From contig CALWGV010000043.1 in assembly GCA_944380185.1 (NCBI GenBank), forward strand, positions 1 to 64,000: DNA of 64,000 nt, given 5' to 3'. This document shows positions 36,610-44,028 of this stretch, one piece after another. Positions within the stretch are counted from its first letter, which is position 1; each line of letters opens with the position of its first letter. Origin of the DNA: an uncultured Lachnospiraceae bacterium (GTDB taxonomy: Bacteria; Bacillota; Clostridia; Lachnospirales; Lachnospiraceae). The notes beneath the pieces were generated by a model. The model saw only the letters and a program-made list of their open reading frames with translations, ran no database searches and was not told the origin of the DNA. The position numbers and the translations under genes were made by a program.

Positions 36610-36630
36610 GAGTAGTGTCAACTACTACTC
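36610..36630. promoter_or_regulatory. inverted repeat upstream of the small lipoprotein gene
   Basis: GAGTAGT (36610-36616) and ACTACTC (36624-36630), 7 bp perfect with a 7-nt spacer, about 25 nt before the lipoprotein start. It could be an operator or a leader hairpin. A TCTAG-TAA-TCTAGA motif lies next to it. Confidence 0.4.
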
Positions 36631-36639
36631 TGTCTAGTA

Positions 36640-37109
36640 ATCTAGAGTTGGATTAAATAACTCTCAGCTGAAATATTATTCTCGCGACATTTTTTCTGGC
36701 CTTCTTAATACCTTGTGACGACGAATAAGCTCACAGATACTATGTTGTTGATAAGCTGCACATTTTTAACGAGGATCTGAGCATCATCAACACGATCATA
36801 TAAAGACTATTAGGCAGTATCTGTTAAATTATAATCCCTTACATCATAATTTTTACTTTATGACTTTTCCTTTTATTCTGTTTGAGAACATAGACAACTT
36901 TTGCTGGGGTACTTTCCCACTCCTTTACCAGATCAATCATTACAGATAGCAGGAGCGTCTTTCTTGGCTACTTACAAGAACTCCAGCATAGCCTGTGTCC
37001 CCTTTTGCATAGAAAACATTTTATTTCAGTATCCTACGGTCCTCTTATCGACATTAACGGATTCGTTTATCCAGTTCCTTTGGAGAAGAAAAACGCACAT
37101 TCTACATCT
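36640..37109. other. AT-rich stretch with no intact gene
   Basis: I see no frame here that has both a start with a ribosome site and useful length. On the minus strand, short protein-like runs (for example DLVKEWESTPAKVVYVLK near 36890-36945) switch between frames and are broken by stops, which suggests a decayed gene. I cannot name the parent. Confidence 0.4.
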
Positions 37110-37262
37110 TTAAAGTTTATTCCTAAGTTTCACCAGCAAAGTCAGTACTACTATTATTCCTACTATATATGCAACGATGGTCCAGAAATTCTCAATAATA
37201 AAAAGGATCCCTCCAAAAACAAAAAAACACGCAATCAGCAGCATTACTGTAAAAAGATCCAT
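37110..37262 (-). CDS. 50-residue double-span membrane protein
   Basis: A short protein, MDLFTVMLLIACFFVFGG onward, that I do not recognise. Two hydrophobic segments cover about 3-22 and 27-44, and the tail is basic (KLRNKL). The evidence that it is real is a strong AGGGAGGGG site 4-5 nt before ATG 37262 and clear membrane-protein character. It overlaps the 3' end of the 139-codon frame by 71 nt in another frame. Size and charge resemble small toxins or transporter accessory peptides, but nothing links it to either. No U-rich terminator follows. Confidence 0.6.
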   Translation of the reverse strand: MDLFTVMLLIACFFVFGGILFIIENFWTIVAYIVGIIVVLTLLVKLRNKL

Positions 37263-37611
37263 AATACCCCTCCCTGTTAAAACTTTTCCATTTCTTCCAG
37301 CTTAACGTTTCTAAAATATCGCGCCCATCAATGCATTTCCACATCAAGTATATGGGAGATAAAGGCGGCATTATCATGGCCGCCTTTATCAAATTATCAA
37401 AACTAGGCATGCCCTTATAATCGTGCAGAAAATATTTGATATATCCCGCATCTTCTCCTAATTGCCATATCTCTTCCATAATTTCATGCGTCTGTATTTT
37501 TAATAGATTAAGCGAATTTTGTTTCATATATTTTATGAATTTAAACTTGTTTCTTCCAAAGTTAGTCCGCTCTTGTTGGATGAACAATTTTCTTAATATT
37601 AGCTTTTCCAT
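37192..37611 (-). CDS. hypothetical protein (139 codons)
   Basis: This frame encodes a basic N-terminus (many Lys, Arg, Asn) and a middle with THEIMEEIWQLGEDAGYIKYFLHDYKG and an apolar stretch AAMIMPPLSPIYLMW. An AAAGGGC site lies just before the ATG. The last 25 or so residues run over the ribosome site and start of the 50-residue protein and look non-native, so the true C-terminus may have been altered by a frameshift. It is divergent from the HTH gene. I do not recognise the family. Confidence 0.45.
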   Translation of the reverse strand: MEKLILRKLFIQQERTNFGRNKFKFIKYMKQNSLNLLKIQTHEIMEEIWQLGEDAGYIKYFLHDYKGMPSFDNLIKAAMIMPPLSPIYLMWKCIDGRDILETLSWKKWKSFNREGYYGSFYSNAADCVFFCFWRDPFYY

Positions 37612-37650
37612 ATTTGCCCTTTTTTAGAAAGCTCTATAAGTCATATTGTA

Positions 37651-37664
37651 CCCGATATATCGGG
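37651..37664. promoter_or_regulatory. perfect palindrome, likely operator
   Basis: CCCGATATATCGGG is a 14-bp perfect palindrome in the divergent spacer between the 139-codon frame and the HTH gene, just upstream of a -10 TATAAT. An AATATT-CAAGT-AATATT repeat follows directly. Confidence 0.6.
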
Positions 37665-37689
37665 AATATTCAAGTAATATTTTGCTTAC

Positions 37690-37695
37690 TATAAT
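37690..37695 (+). promoter_or_regulatory. -10 element of the HTH gene
   Basis: A consensus TATAAT lies 28 nt before the HTH start. No good -35 is found 16-18 nt upstream, so an activator or a weak promoter is possible. Confidence 0.5.
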
Positions 37696-37723
37696 CAGAA
37701 TCAATTATATGGAGGACTATTTT

Positions 37724-37936
37724 ATGATTAGCTACGATCCGTTGTGGGAGACAATGAAGCGAAAGAAAATTACTACCTATACTTTAATTACACAGTACCA
37801 TTTCAGCCGTGGCACTTTAGATAGTTTAAAGCAAGGAAGAAATGTTACTATGAATACACTCAATGACCTATGCCGAATTTTAAATTGTCCTGTCGAAGAA
37901 ATTATCCAATATGTTCCTGACGAAACAAAAGATTAA
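37724..37936 (+). CDS. Cro/CI-type helix-turn-helix regulator (YozG-like)
   Basis: A 70-residue one-domain DNA-binding protein. The helix-turn-helix covers about 8-60, with LWETMKRKKITTYTLI, then SRGTLDSLKQGRNVTMNTLNDLCRILNC and a short acidic tail. A GGAGG site precedes ATG 37724, and the upstream extension of the frame lacks one. It probably binds the palindrome at 37651-37664 and controls itself and the divergent minus-strand genes. Family members often sit beside membrane-protein genes, which fits the 50-residue protein nearby. Confidence 0.85.
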   Translation: MISYDPLWETMKRKKITTYTLITQYHFSRGTLDSLKQGRNVTMNTLNDLCRILNCPVEEIIQYVPDETKD

Positions 37937-38124
37937 AAAATGCTAATTCCCTGAAACTCGGTTCAATTTTTCCTCGAAGCTATTAATGGAAATTTGTCAA
38001 TTAATATGATTAACTTTTCTTAGAGTTTACTTTAATAAATTTTAACAACTACTATACATACCATAAAAACAAACTATTCAATATTTCAATCACCTATGGA
38101 TTAGCAAACGTGCCCAAGGAATAC
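37937..38124. other. AT-rich spacer
   Basis: Spacer between the HTH gene and the acetyltransferase promoter. It holds no supported gene and no clear terminator. Confidence 0.6.
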
Positions 38125-38152
38125 TTGTGAATTTATAGAACCCTGATATAAT
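38125..38152 (+). promoter_or_regulatory. acetyltransferase promoter
   Basis: -35 TTGTGA (38125-38130), a 16-bp spacer and -10 TATAAT (38147-38152). The leader is about 115 nt. Confidence 0.6.
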
Positions 38153-38271
38153 TTATCCATAAGAACCCCCGGAGCCGAAGACAGAGTGAGATGATTGAAA
38201 TATGTGGGATATATCATTACTAAAAGATGAGCGGATGCCTTTACGGAAAAATTTGAGGGAGGAACAATAAG

Positions 38272-38799
38272 ATGACGATATCTGTCCGCACTATTGATTT
38301 TGAACACAGAAGAGATATCAACATTCCGAATGAGCCGTTTCTGCTGTTTGGACGGATGATACCAAGTTATATAAATGAGCAATGGGGATACACTATAGAA
38401 AAATTTTCCGATATCTCGGAAATGTGTTTTCCCGATGAAAATTACATCTATGAAGATATGATTCAAAACAGTACGTTTATAGGGGCGTATGATAGAGAAA
38501 AGTGTGTAGGGCTTGCCATTATGCAAGAAGCGCATTTTAAATATATGTATCTCTACGATCTAAAAGTGAATCAGGACTATCGAAAAAAAGGCATCGCAGG
38601 AAAGCTGCTGGAAGCGGCCAAAAATATCGCGATCAGCAAAAATTATAGCGGGATTTTTACGCAAGGACAAGACAATAATCTGTCCGCCTGCCTATTTTAT
38701 TTGAAATCAGGTTTTGTCATCGGGGGCTTGGATACTAAAGTATACCAGGGAACAACACAGGCAGATAAAAAAGACATCTATTTCTATCTGGATTTCTAA
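38272..38799 (+). CDS. GNAT acetyltransferase of the streptothricin acetyltransferase type
   Basis: A 175-residue GNAT enzyme. The N-terminal NEPFLLFGRMIPSYINEQWGYT (about 20-41), the CoA loop YRKKGIAGKLLEAA, and the C-terminal GQDNNLSACLFYLKSGFVIGGLDTKVY match my memory of SatA/Sat4 proteins, which acetylate the beta-lysine of streptothricin. The C-terminal FYLDF also fits. Actual substrate is unproven, because house-keeping homologues exist. It has a GAGGGAGG site and its own promoter, and sits next to the HTH gene in the AT-rich stretch. Confidence 0.75.
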   Translation: MTISVRTIDFEHRRDINIPNEPFLLFGRMIPSYINEQWGYTIEKFSDISEMCFPDENYIYEDMIQNSTFIGAYDREKCVGLAIMQEAHFKYMYLYDLKVNQDYRKKGIAGKLLEAAKNIAISKNYSGIFTQGQDNNLSACLFYLKSGFVIGGLDTKVYQGTTQADKKDIYFYLDF

Positions 38800-38820
38800 C
38801 GGCTGGTCTAAAAAATCTCT

Positions 38821-38874
38821 ATAAAAAGCGCCGGATGAAATAAACCACTCTGAAGAGTTATTTCATCCGGCGCT
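38821..38874 (-). terminator. strong terminator of the aldo/keto reductase gene
   Basis: Perfect 17-bp arms AGCGCCGGATGAAATAA (38827-38843) and TTATTTCATCCGGCGCT (38858-38874), followed on the minus strand by TTTTTAT. It can also serve the convergent acetyltransferase gene. Confidence 0.9.
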
Positions 38875-38890
38875 GCAGTCACATCTCCTA

Positions 38891-39760
38891 TCAGTCGTGG
38901 ATGTTCATGCCGCAGAGCATCTTGACAAAGCCCGGGTCGTCATGATTTACGATCTCGCTGTGGCCCAGATCTTTGGCTGCAATCTTAGCCATTTCCTCGT
39001 CGGTCAGTTCAAAATCCCAGATATCAATGTTCTGCTCCATGCGCTCTACATGGACGGACTTGGGGATAATGGAGACACCGCGCTGCGCATTCCAGCGGAG
39101 TACCACCTGGGCCGCGCTCTTTCCGTATTTCCTGCCGATTTCGGTCAACTCCGGATCAGTAAAGATGCCGTGCTTGCCTTCAGCCAGCGGACCCCAAGCC
39201 TGGGGAACCACGCCATAAGCCTTCATGTTCTCAATGGCCTTCTCCTGAACAAAGAAGGGATGCAGCTCCACCTGGTTTACGGCGGGGATGATCTCAACAT
39301 TCTCGCACAGGTTGGTGAAAGGACCGGGATAGAAATTCGCCACGCCGATAGCCTTGGTCAGCTCATCCTTGTAAGCCTTTTCCAGTCCACGATAAGCTGC
39401 AAAATAATCGCCCATCGGCTGGTGGAGCAGAACAAGGTCCGCATAATCCATATTCAGTCTCTTCAGAGAAGCCTTGACCGCCTCATAGGCAGTCTCCTCA
39501 TTTTTCTGATCCTGCACCCACACCTTGGTGGTGATAAACAGCTCCTCCCTGGTGGTGAGACCGTCCTCAATAGCGCGGGCCACGCCTTTGCCCAAGGCCT
39601 CCTCATTGCCATAGGCAGCCGCCGTATCCAGCAGGCGATAGCCGGTCTTGATCGCGTCGTAGACTACCTGCTCACACTGTTCGGGGTCGGGAATCTGAAA
39701 TACGCCAAACCCCTCCAGCGGCATCTTCGCACCAGTGTTCAAAGTTAAAAATTCCATCAT
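38891..39760 (-). CDS. aldo/keto reductase
   Basis: A 289-residue NADPH-dependent aldo/keto reductase with a TIM-barrel fold. The catalytic tetrad is visible: Asp and Tyr in LLDTAAAYGNE, Lys in TTKVWV and His in VLLHQP. The NADPH-binding segment IPKSVHVERMEQN is present. Two ATGs stand in tandem (39760 and 39757) behind a GGAGG site. Substrate is not known. It is followed by a strong terminator and preceded by an EFR1-type gene on the same strand. Confidence 0.93.
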   Translation of the reverse strand: MMEFLTLNTGAKMPLEGFGVFQIPDPEQCEQVVYDAIKTGYRLLDTAAAYGNEEALGKGVARAIEDGLTTREELFITTKVWVQDQKNEETAYEAVKASLKRLNMDYADLVLLHQPMGDYFAAYRGLEKAYKDELTKAIGVANFYPGPFTNLCENVEIIPAVNQVELHPFFVQEKAIENMKAYGVVPQAWGPLAEGKHGIFTDPELTEIGRKYGKSAAQVVLRWNAQRGVSIIPKSVHVERMEQNIDIWDFELTDEEMAKIAAKDLGHSEIVNHDDPGFVKMLCGMNIHD

Positions 39761-39846
39761 GTTTACCTCCGTTATCTTTTCTTGATTAACTTTCTATTGC
39801 GAATCATGGCTGCCATACCTGACAGAGCCATGACATCGGCCTGATT

Positions 39847-40638
39847 TCATTTCCAGGAGTTCTCCCTCTCCCATTGATCGTTTGCGGCGATAATTTCACA
39901 GATGCTGATATTTTCATTGCGGTATCTCGCCTGCGGATTTTTTTCCGGTATTTTCAGTCGGATTGCCAGCATGGGACAGGCATGGATACAGGCCATACAG
40001 CTGATACAACCTGTTTTATCCCAGACGCTTTTCTGTCCTTCCAGATGAAAGCACTTTTTCGGACACACCCTGGTGCAGATTCCGCAGCCAATACAGTCAT
40101 CCGTAATTTTATAAAGATCATGAAAAATATCCATTCCTGTGCCTGTACGATTCAGATGCGCCAAAAACTCCCGGTGTATCGCTCGGTCCTGCTCGGTGAC
40201 CGGGGAGACAAACTCTTTTCTCTGTGCAATATCTGCCAGAATCCGACTGATCTGTTCGTCCACCTTTTTATCCAGCAGGCGCTGCTTCTCCATATCGAAG
40301 CCCGGCAGAAAGTTATCAGCCATTAAAATGACATTAATATAAGCCGGGTGAATGCCGATCCTTTCTGCGTAGGTCTTTGCCAGTTCTGCCGCCGGACCGC
40401 TGCAGTTGCCATAGGTGAGCAGGATGTAAAAGTAATCTGTTTCAAATCGGGACCGCCCCAAAAACTCTTTGACCAGCTCCGGCATCTCATGCCCATAGAT
40501 CGGACACACGATTCCGATGCTGTCCGACCGATATACATTGTTCCGATCATGGACAGCCTGGGCAATACTGACCGGGCAGGCATCCAATTCTTTTGCCACA
40601 TAGAGGCTGTTGCCGGTGGCCGTAAAATAGAACACCAT
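39847..40638 (-). CDS. EFR1-family flavodoxin-ferredoxin protein
   Basis: A 263-residue fusion. A flavodoxin-like domain (about 1-150) begins VFYFTATGNSLYVAK, the FMN-binding loop. Two 4Fe-4S clusters follow, with CIGCGICTRVCP and CISCMACIHACP (about 180-225). Such EFR1 proteins are presumed electron carriers in anaerobes. ATG 40638 is preferred over the upstream frame start because GGAGG lies 9 nt before it. It is divergent from the LysR gene, which probably regulates it. Confidence 0.88.
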   Translation of the reverse strand: MVFYFTATGNSLYVAKELDACPVSIAQAVHDRNNVYRSDSIGIVCPIYGHEMPELVKEFLGRSRFETDYFYILLTYGNCSGPAAELAKTYAERIGIHPAYINVILMADNFLPGFDMEKQRLLDKKVDEQISRILADIAQRKEFVSPVTEQDRAIHREFLAHLNRTGTGMDIFHDLYKITDDCIGCGICTRVCPKKCFHLEGQKSVWDKTGCISCMACIHACPMLAIRLKIPEKNPQARYRNENISICEIIAANDQWERENSWK

Positions 40639-40673
40639 CTTGGATTTCCTCCGATTTTGCAAATCACCGCGGC

Positions 40674-40702
40674 TTGCATGGGCTGCGAACCTTTGCTATA
40701 AT
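40674..40702 (+). promoter_or_regulatory. LysR gene promoter
   Basis: -35 TTGCAT (40674-40679), a 17-bp spacer and -10 TATAAT (40697-40702). It starts inside the divergent spacer with the EFR1 gene. Confidence 0.7.
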
Positions 40703-40841
40703 TGATAGTAATATATGAGAACTTTCCGCTCACCGGCGGCCTTTGTTCTTTCTGATAAACAGCATAGTGTATTTTCGGAGAAAAGTACAATGCCAAAGGC
40801 GAATAAAACCATAAATAAAATTGATACTGAGGAGGAATTGG

Positions 40842-41681
40842 ATGATCGAATTGTACGAATTGCGCCAGTTTGCGGCCTTTGCAGACTGCGGGACCCTCTC
40901 TGAGGCGGCGGAAATTCTGCATCTTTCCCAGCCGGCTCTCAGCCGAAACATGAAAAAGCTGGAAGAAGAATTGGGCATTCCCCTGTTTTCTCGCCGGAAA
41001 AACCGACTGGAATTAAATGAAAATGGAAAATATGTGTATGAACTCACAAAAGAACTCCTGGCCGCAGCGGACTCTCTGGCGGACAAAGCCCAGGCTTTTG
41101 ACCGGAGGCACCGCACCATCTCCCTAGGCCTCTGCTCCCCGGCACCCGCCTGGCTGCTTACGCCGCTGCTCAACAGCTTATATCCCGGCAAAACAATCCA
41201 GACAGAAACCGCGCAAGAAGAAGCTCTTCTGTCCGGCCTTAAGGGCGGAAGCTATCAGCTGATTGTTCTCCCGCAAAAAGTGGAGGGAGAGGAATACTTT
41301 GCCAAGGAATGCGGCCGCGAAACCTTGGTATTTGCGCTGCCCAAAGGTCACCGGTATGCCAGGCGAAAGAGCCTTTCCTTTGCGGAGATGAATGGGGAAA
41401 ATATGCTGCTGATGAATGACATAGGATTCTGGAATTTTGTGCAGACGGAGAAGATGCCGGATTCTCGTTTTTTGACCCAGAGCGACCGTTTTAGCTTCAA
41501 TGAGTTGTTGGGGGCCTCTTCGCTGCCATCCTTTACCACGGATCTGGCAAACAAATACATTGAGACCGGCAAAGGGCGCATTGAAGTGCCCATCTCTGAT
41601 CCGGATGCCTCTGTGACATACTACCTTGTCTGCCGAAAGGAAACGAAAAAGGAGTATCAGGCGCTGTTTTCGGCGTTGTGA
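40842..41681 (+). CDS. LysR-family transcriptional regulator
   Basis: A 279-residue regulator. The N-terminal winged HTH (about 1-65) has the canonical LRQFAAFADCGTLSEAAEILHLSQPALSRNMKKLEEELG pattern. The effector-binding domain follows from about 90. ATG 40842 follows GGAGGAATTG, and the upstream in-frame ATG lacks a site. LysR regulators usually control a divergent gene, here the EFR1-type protein gene, possibly together with the aldo/keto reductase. The C-terminus overlaps the convergent ABC permease gene by 25 nt. Confidence 0.9.
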   Translation: MIELYELRQFAAFADCGTLSEAAEILHLSQPALSRNMKKLEEELGIPLFSRRKNRLELNENGKYVYELTKELLAAADSLADKAQAFDRRHRTISLGLCSPAPAWLLTPLLNSLYPGKTIQTETAQEEALLSGLKGGSYQLIVLPQKVEGEEYFAKECGRETLVFALPKGHRYARRKSLSFAEMNGENMLLMNDIGFWNFVQTEKMPDSRFLTQSDRFSFNELLGASSLPSFTTDLANKYIETGKGRIEVPISDPDASVTYYLVCRKETKKEYQALFSAL

Positions 41682-43018
41682 AGTGTCTTCCTCATCAGCC
41701 AGATCATCTCCATCGCCAGAATCACGGAAAAAGGGCCAAGCAGCCAGGGAGCCAGTCCCATGGCCCCCGCCAGGAGGACCATTAATCCCGGGACGGCGTA
41801 TTTGCGCGGATGGTGCCACAGATCACTCTCCAGCCTCCAGCCCCGGACCGGAAAGCGCCATTCCAACAGAGCCGAGCAGACAGCGCTCTGCAGAGCAAAA
41901 AAGATTGCTGCCCAGACTGCAGGGAGGGAAAAAATCCCTGCCATTGTCCACAGACTGACCAGATAAACGGTGTCTGCGGCCATATTGCAGCAAAAAATAA
42001 ACAGACAGTAGGGCAGAAAAAAGGACCTTTTTTGTCCGGGCAAAAAACGGACAGCCTGCTCAGTGGACGGGTCACAGGAAAGAAGAATGCAAATTGGAGT
42101 ATTCAGCGTGAGGATGGCGAGGCTCAGCGGCACTGCCAGAGGGTTATGGGCTGTATCCCACAACAAAGGCAGAACCCAGGCCACACCCCACAGAGCCGCC
42201 GTATTGACCAGATAATTTTTATGAGAGAACAAATAACGGAGCAGGTATAGACTGACGGAATAACGCTGAGCCGTGTACTCTCTGGCCCGGCCCGTCATTT
42301 CCTTTTTCTTCTCTCCTTTGGTCCTTCTCTCCCCCTCCTCTTTTTGACCTCGCTGTCTCCTTCTCTTCCCTGTAGCTGCTCCCTCCTGCGGCCAGAATCC
42401 ATAGGGATCCGTTCCTTGCACCAAAAGGAAGGAAACCATGCCGTTTGCCGTCATTGCCCAGAGAAACCACAGCTGTCCCGCACCGCGGAGGGTAACGGCA
42501 GCAAAAGCGATTCCCCAAAAAATCCCAATCAGTTTGCCAAGCGGTGCTCGGACGCGAAGAGTATAGCCCCAGGCCGTCATCAGCGCGGCATTTGCCGCAC
42601 ACAGCAGGCATCCCAGAATTTCTGCAGCGGTAAAGTTTCCGAGCGCAAGGGCTGCCACAAAAACGCCTGCCGTCCTGGTCAAAAGCGTATACGCGCTAAG
42701 ACTGAATACATAGGCCAGCGCAAAAGCCCTCCTTTTAAAAGGCAGCATAAATACATTCTGCATCTCAGCCCGGTTATTTTCCGATGTCAGAGCCTGCTGC
42801 ATCACCGCGGCAGTCAGGACGGCGCAAGTCAGACACAAAACAGCCGGGGAGATGGGAAGCGACAGCCCGGATGTGCGCAGCGCCCAGAATAAAACCAGCC
42901 AGATAAGCACAGATCGTCTCAATCTCTCCCCCTTTGCGCCGAAAAGCCGCCTGCCAAACAGACCGGTCAGCCGACTAAACATCCCGTTGTATTTTCCCTT
43001 AAGCCTTCTCTTTATCAT
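41657..43018 (-). CDS. ABC exporter permease
   Basis: A 453-residue membrane protein with about ten hydrophobic segments. It lacks an ATPase domain. A cytosolic loop (about 225-265) is extremely basic and hydrophilic (KRRRQRGQKEEGERR). A GGGAGG site precedes ATG 43018, and the start overlaps the ATPase gene by 20 nt, so the two subunits are coupled. Substrate is unknown. The position next to a LytTR/GHKL system suggests export of a signal or antimicrobial peptide, which is inference. Confidence 0.8.
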   Translation of the reverse strand: MIKRRLKGKYNGMFSRLTGLFGRRLFGAKGERLRRSVLIWLVLFWALRTSGLSLPISPAVLCLTCAVLTAAVMQQALTSENNRAEMQNVFMLPFKRRAFALAYVFSLSAYTLLTRTAGVFVAALALGNFTAAEILGCLLCAANAALMTAWGYTLRVRAPLGKLIGIFWGIAFAAVTLRGAGQLWFLWAMTANGMVSFLLVQGTDPYGFWPQEGAATGKRRRQRGQKEEGERRTKGEKKKEMTGRAREYTAQRYSVSLYLLRYLFSHKNYLVNTAALWGVAWVLPLLWDTAHNPLAVPLSLAILTLNTPICILLSCDPSTEQAVRFLPGQKRSFFLPYCLFIFCCNMAADTVYLVSLWTMAGIFSLPAVWAAIFFALQSAVCSALLEWRFPVRGWRLESDLWHHPRKYAVPGLMVLLAGAMGLAPWLLGPFSVILAMEMIWLMRKTLHNAENSA

Positions 43019-43727
43019 GCAGCGCCTCCCGTATATCTGCGGCGTCAATGCGGCCGCCAAATTCCCGTCGGATGCCTCCCCTCTCCAGGACCAGCACTCG
43101 GTCTGCGGTGAGGGTGATGCTTTCCAGAATATGAGAAGAGAATAGAACTGTGCCGTACATTCGGTAACCGTCGATCTGCCGGTACAGATATTCAGTGCTC
43201 TGAAAATCCAGCCCATTTACCGGCTCATCAAGAAGCAATAAAGGGGCCTGCAGGGCAAAAGCCGTGATGAGAAAAGCTTTCTTCCGGTTTCCGGTGGACA
43301 AATCCTTTAACAGCACATCGGTATAATCGGCAAAATGGAAGCCTGAGACCAGTTCCTCCACAGCCGTGGCGAGCGGTCGGCCCTTTTTGTAGACGGCAAA
43401 GACATAAGAGAGATACTCCCGGAAAGTAAAATAGGAAAAGGAATGGTCCTCGTCGAACACCGTATAGCGGCAAACCTTAAAATCCTCATCCCGAAGCTTT
43501 GCCGGGCGGCCCAAATAGCAGAGCTGCTTATACCGGCAGCCAGGCAGCAGACCGGACAGAACCTTTAAAAAGGTCGTCTTGCCCGTTCCGTTTAAGCCGA
43601 TAAGGCCAATGATCTCTCCTGTTCCAAGCTCTGCCGAGAAATCCGTTAGCACCGGTCTGTTCGGATCGTACCAGGCCTCCAGACCTTTGATGGATAAAAG
43701 AGAGGTTTTTTCCCGCGCGTTTATCAT
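42999..43727 (-). CDS. ABC transporter ATP-binding protein
   Basis: A 242-residue nucleotide-binding subunit. Walker A is GLNGTGKTT (about 42-50), the signature is degenerate (LSTGNRKK instead of LSGGQ), Walker B is LLLLDEP, and the H-loop lies in FSSHILES. ATG 43727 follows a GGAGGGGG site and lies one base after the stop of the 47-residue protein. It would energise the permease encoded next. The weak signature motif is seen in several exporter ATPases of Firmicutes. Confidence 0.92.
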   Translation of the reverse strand: MINAREKTSLLSIKGLEAWYDPNRPVLTDFSAELGTGEIIGLIGLNGTGKTTFLKVLSGLLPGCRYKQLCYLGRPAKLRDEDFKVCRYTVFDEDHSFSYFTFREYLSYVFAVYKKGRPLATAVEELVSGFHFADYTDVLLKDLSTGNRKKAFLITAFALQAPLLLLDEPVNGLDFQSTEYLYRQIDGYRMYGTVLFSSHILESITLTADRVLVLERGGIRREFGGRIDAADIREALHDKEKA

Positions 43728-43728
43728 C

Positions 43729-43872
43729 TTATCGGCCCCCTCCATTCTTCCACAGGCTGTAAGCCGAACAGAGACTCATGGCCCCCAGAATAATGCAGAG
43801 CGGACCTCCGCCTGCAACTGCTGCTGCCAACAGGATAATACCGATGATCAAACGAGTATATACATGACGCAT
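43729..43872 (-). CDS. 47-residue membrane protein of the ABC operon
   Basis: A short protein too small for routine calling. It starts MRHVYTRLIIGIILLAAA, has a Gly-rich turn (AGGGPLC) and a second hydrophobic run (IILGAMSLCSAY), and ends WKNGGGR. Evidence for it is a strong AGAGGAGG site, position directly before the ATPase gene (stop and next ATG one base apart), and two membrane segments. It may be a transporter accessory subunit. A secreted signal peptide is also conceivable because of the AgrC/AgrA-like pair upstream, but it shows no leader-cleavage motif. Confidence 0.7.
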   Translation of the reverse strand: MRHVYTRLIIGIILLAAAVAGGGPLCIILGAMSLCSAYSLWKNGGGR

Positions 43873-43915
43873 AATTTTTCCTCCTCTCGCCTTTTAAGAT
43901 TCTGTCGACAAAGCC

Positions 43916-43945
43916 ATCATAGACGAAAAGAGAGCGCTGTGCGAA
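43916..43945 (-). promoter_or_regulatory. possible promoter of the ABC operon
   Basis: Minus-strand -35 TTCGCA (43940-43945), an 18-bp spacer and -10 TATGAT (43916-43921), overlapping the terminator hairpin of the histidine kinase gene. Confidence 0.45.
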
Positions 43946-43964
43946 AATGTCCGCAAACAGCGCT
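43933..43964 (-). terminator. hairpin after the histidine kinase gene
   Basis: Arms AGCGCTGT (43933-43940) and ACAGCGCT (43957-43964), with CTCTTTTCG after it on the minus strand and TTTTTTG on the plus strand. Confidence 0.65.
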
Positions 43965-44028
43965 TTTTTGTCCGCGAATATTTTGTTTTTTGCCGAGGTC
44001 CCCGATGCTGGCCGGATGCCTCGTCCAT

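Noticed and set aside
36901..37113. 70-codon plus-strand open frame in the decayed region
   Set aside because: No ribosome site, no family resemblance, and it ends over the 3' part of the small membrane protein gene.
38101..38535. 144-codon minus-strand open frame
   Set aside because: It overlaps the acetyltransferase gene on the other strand, has no ribosome site, and the acetyltransferase frame has clear family motifs.
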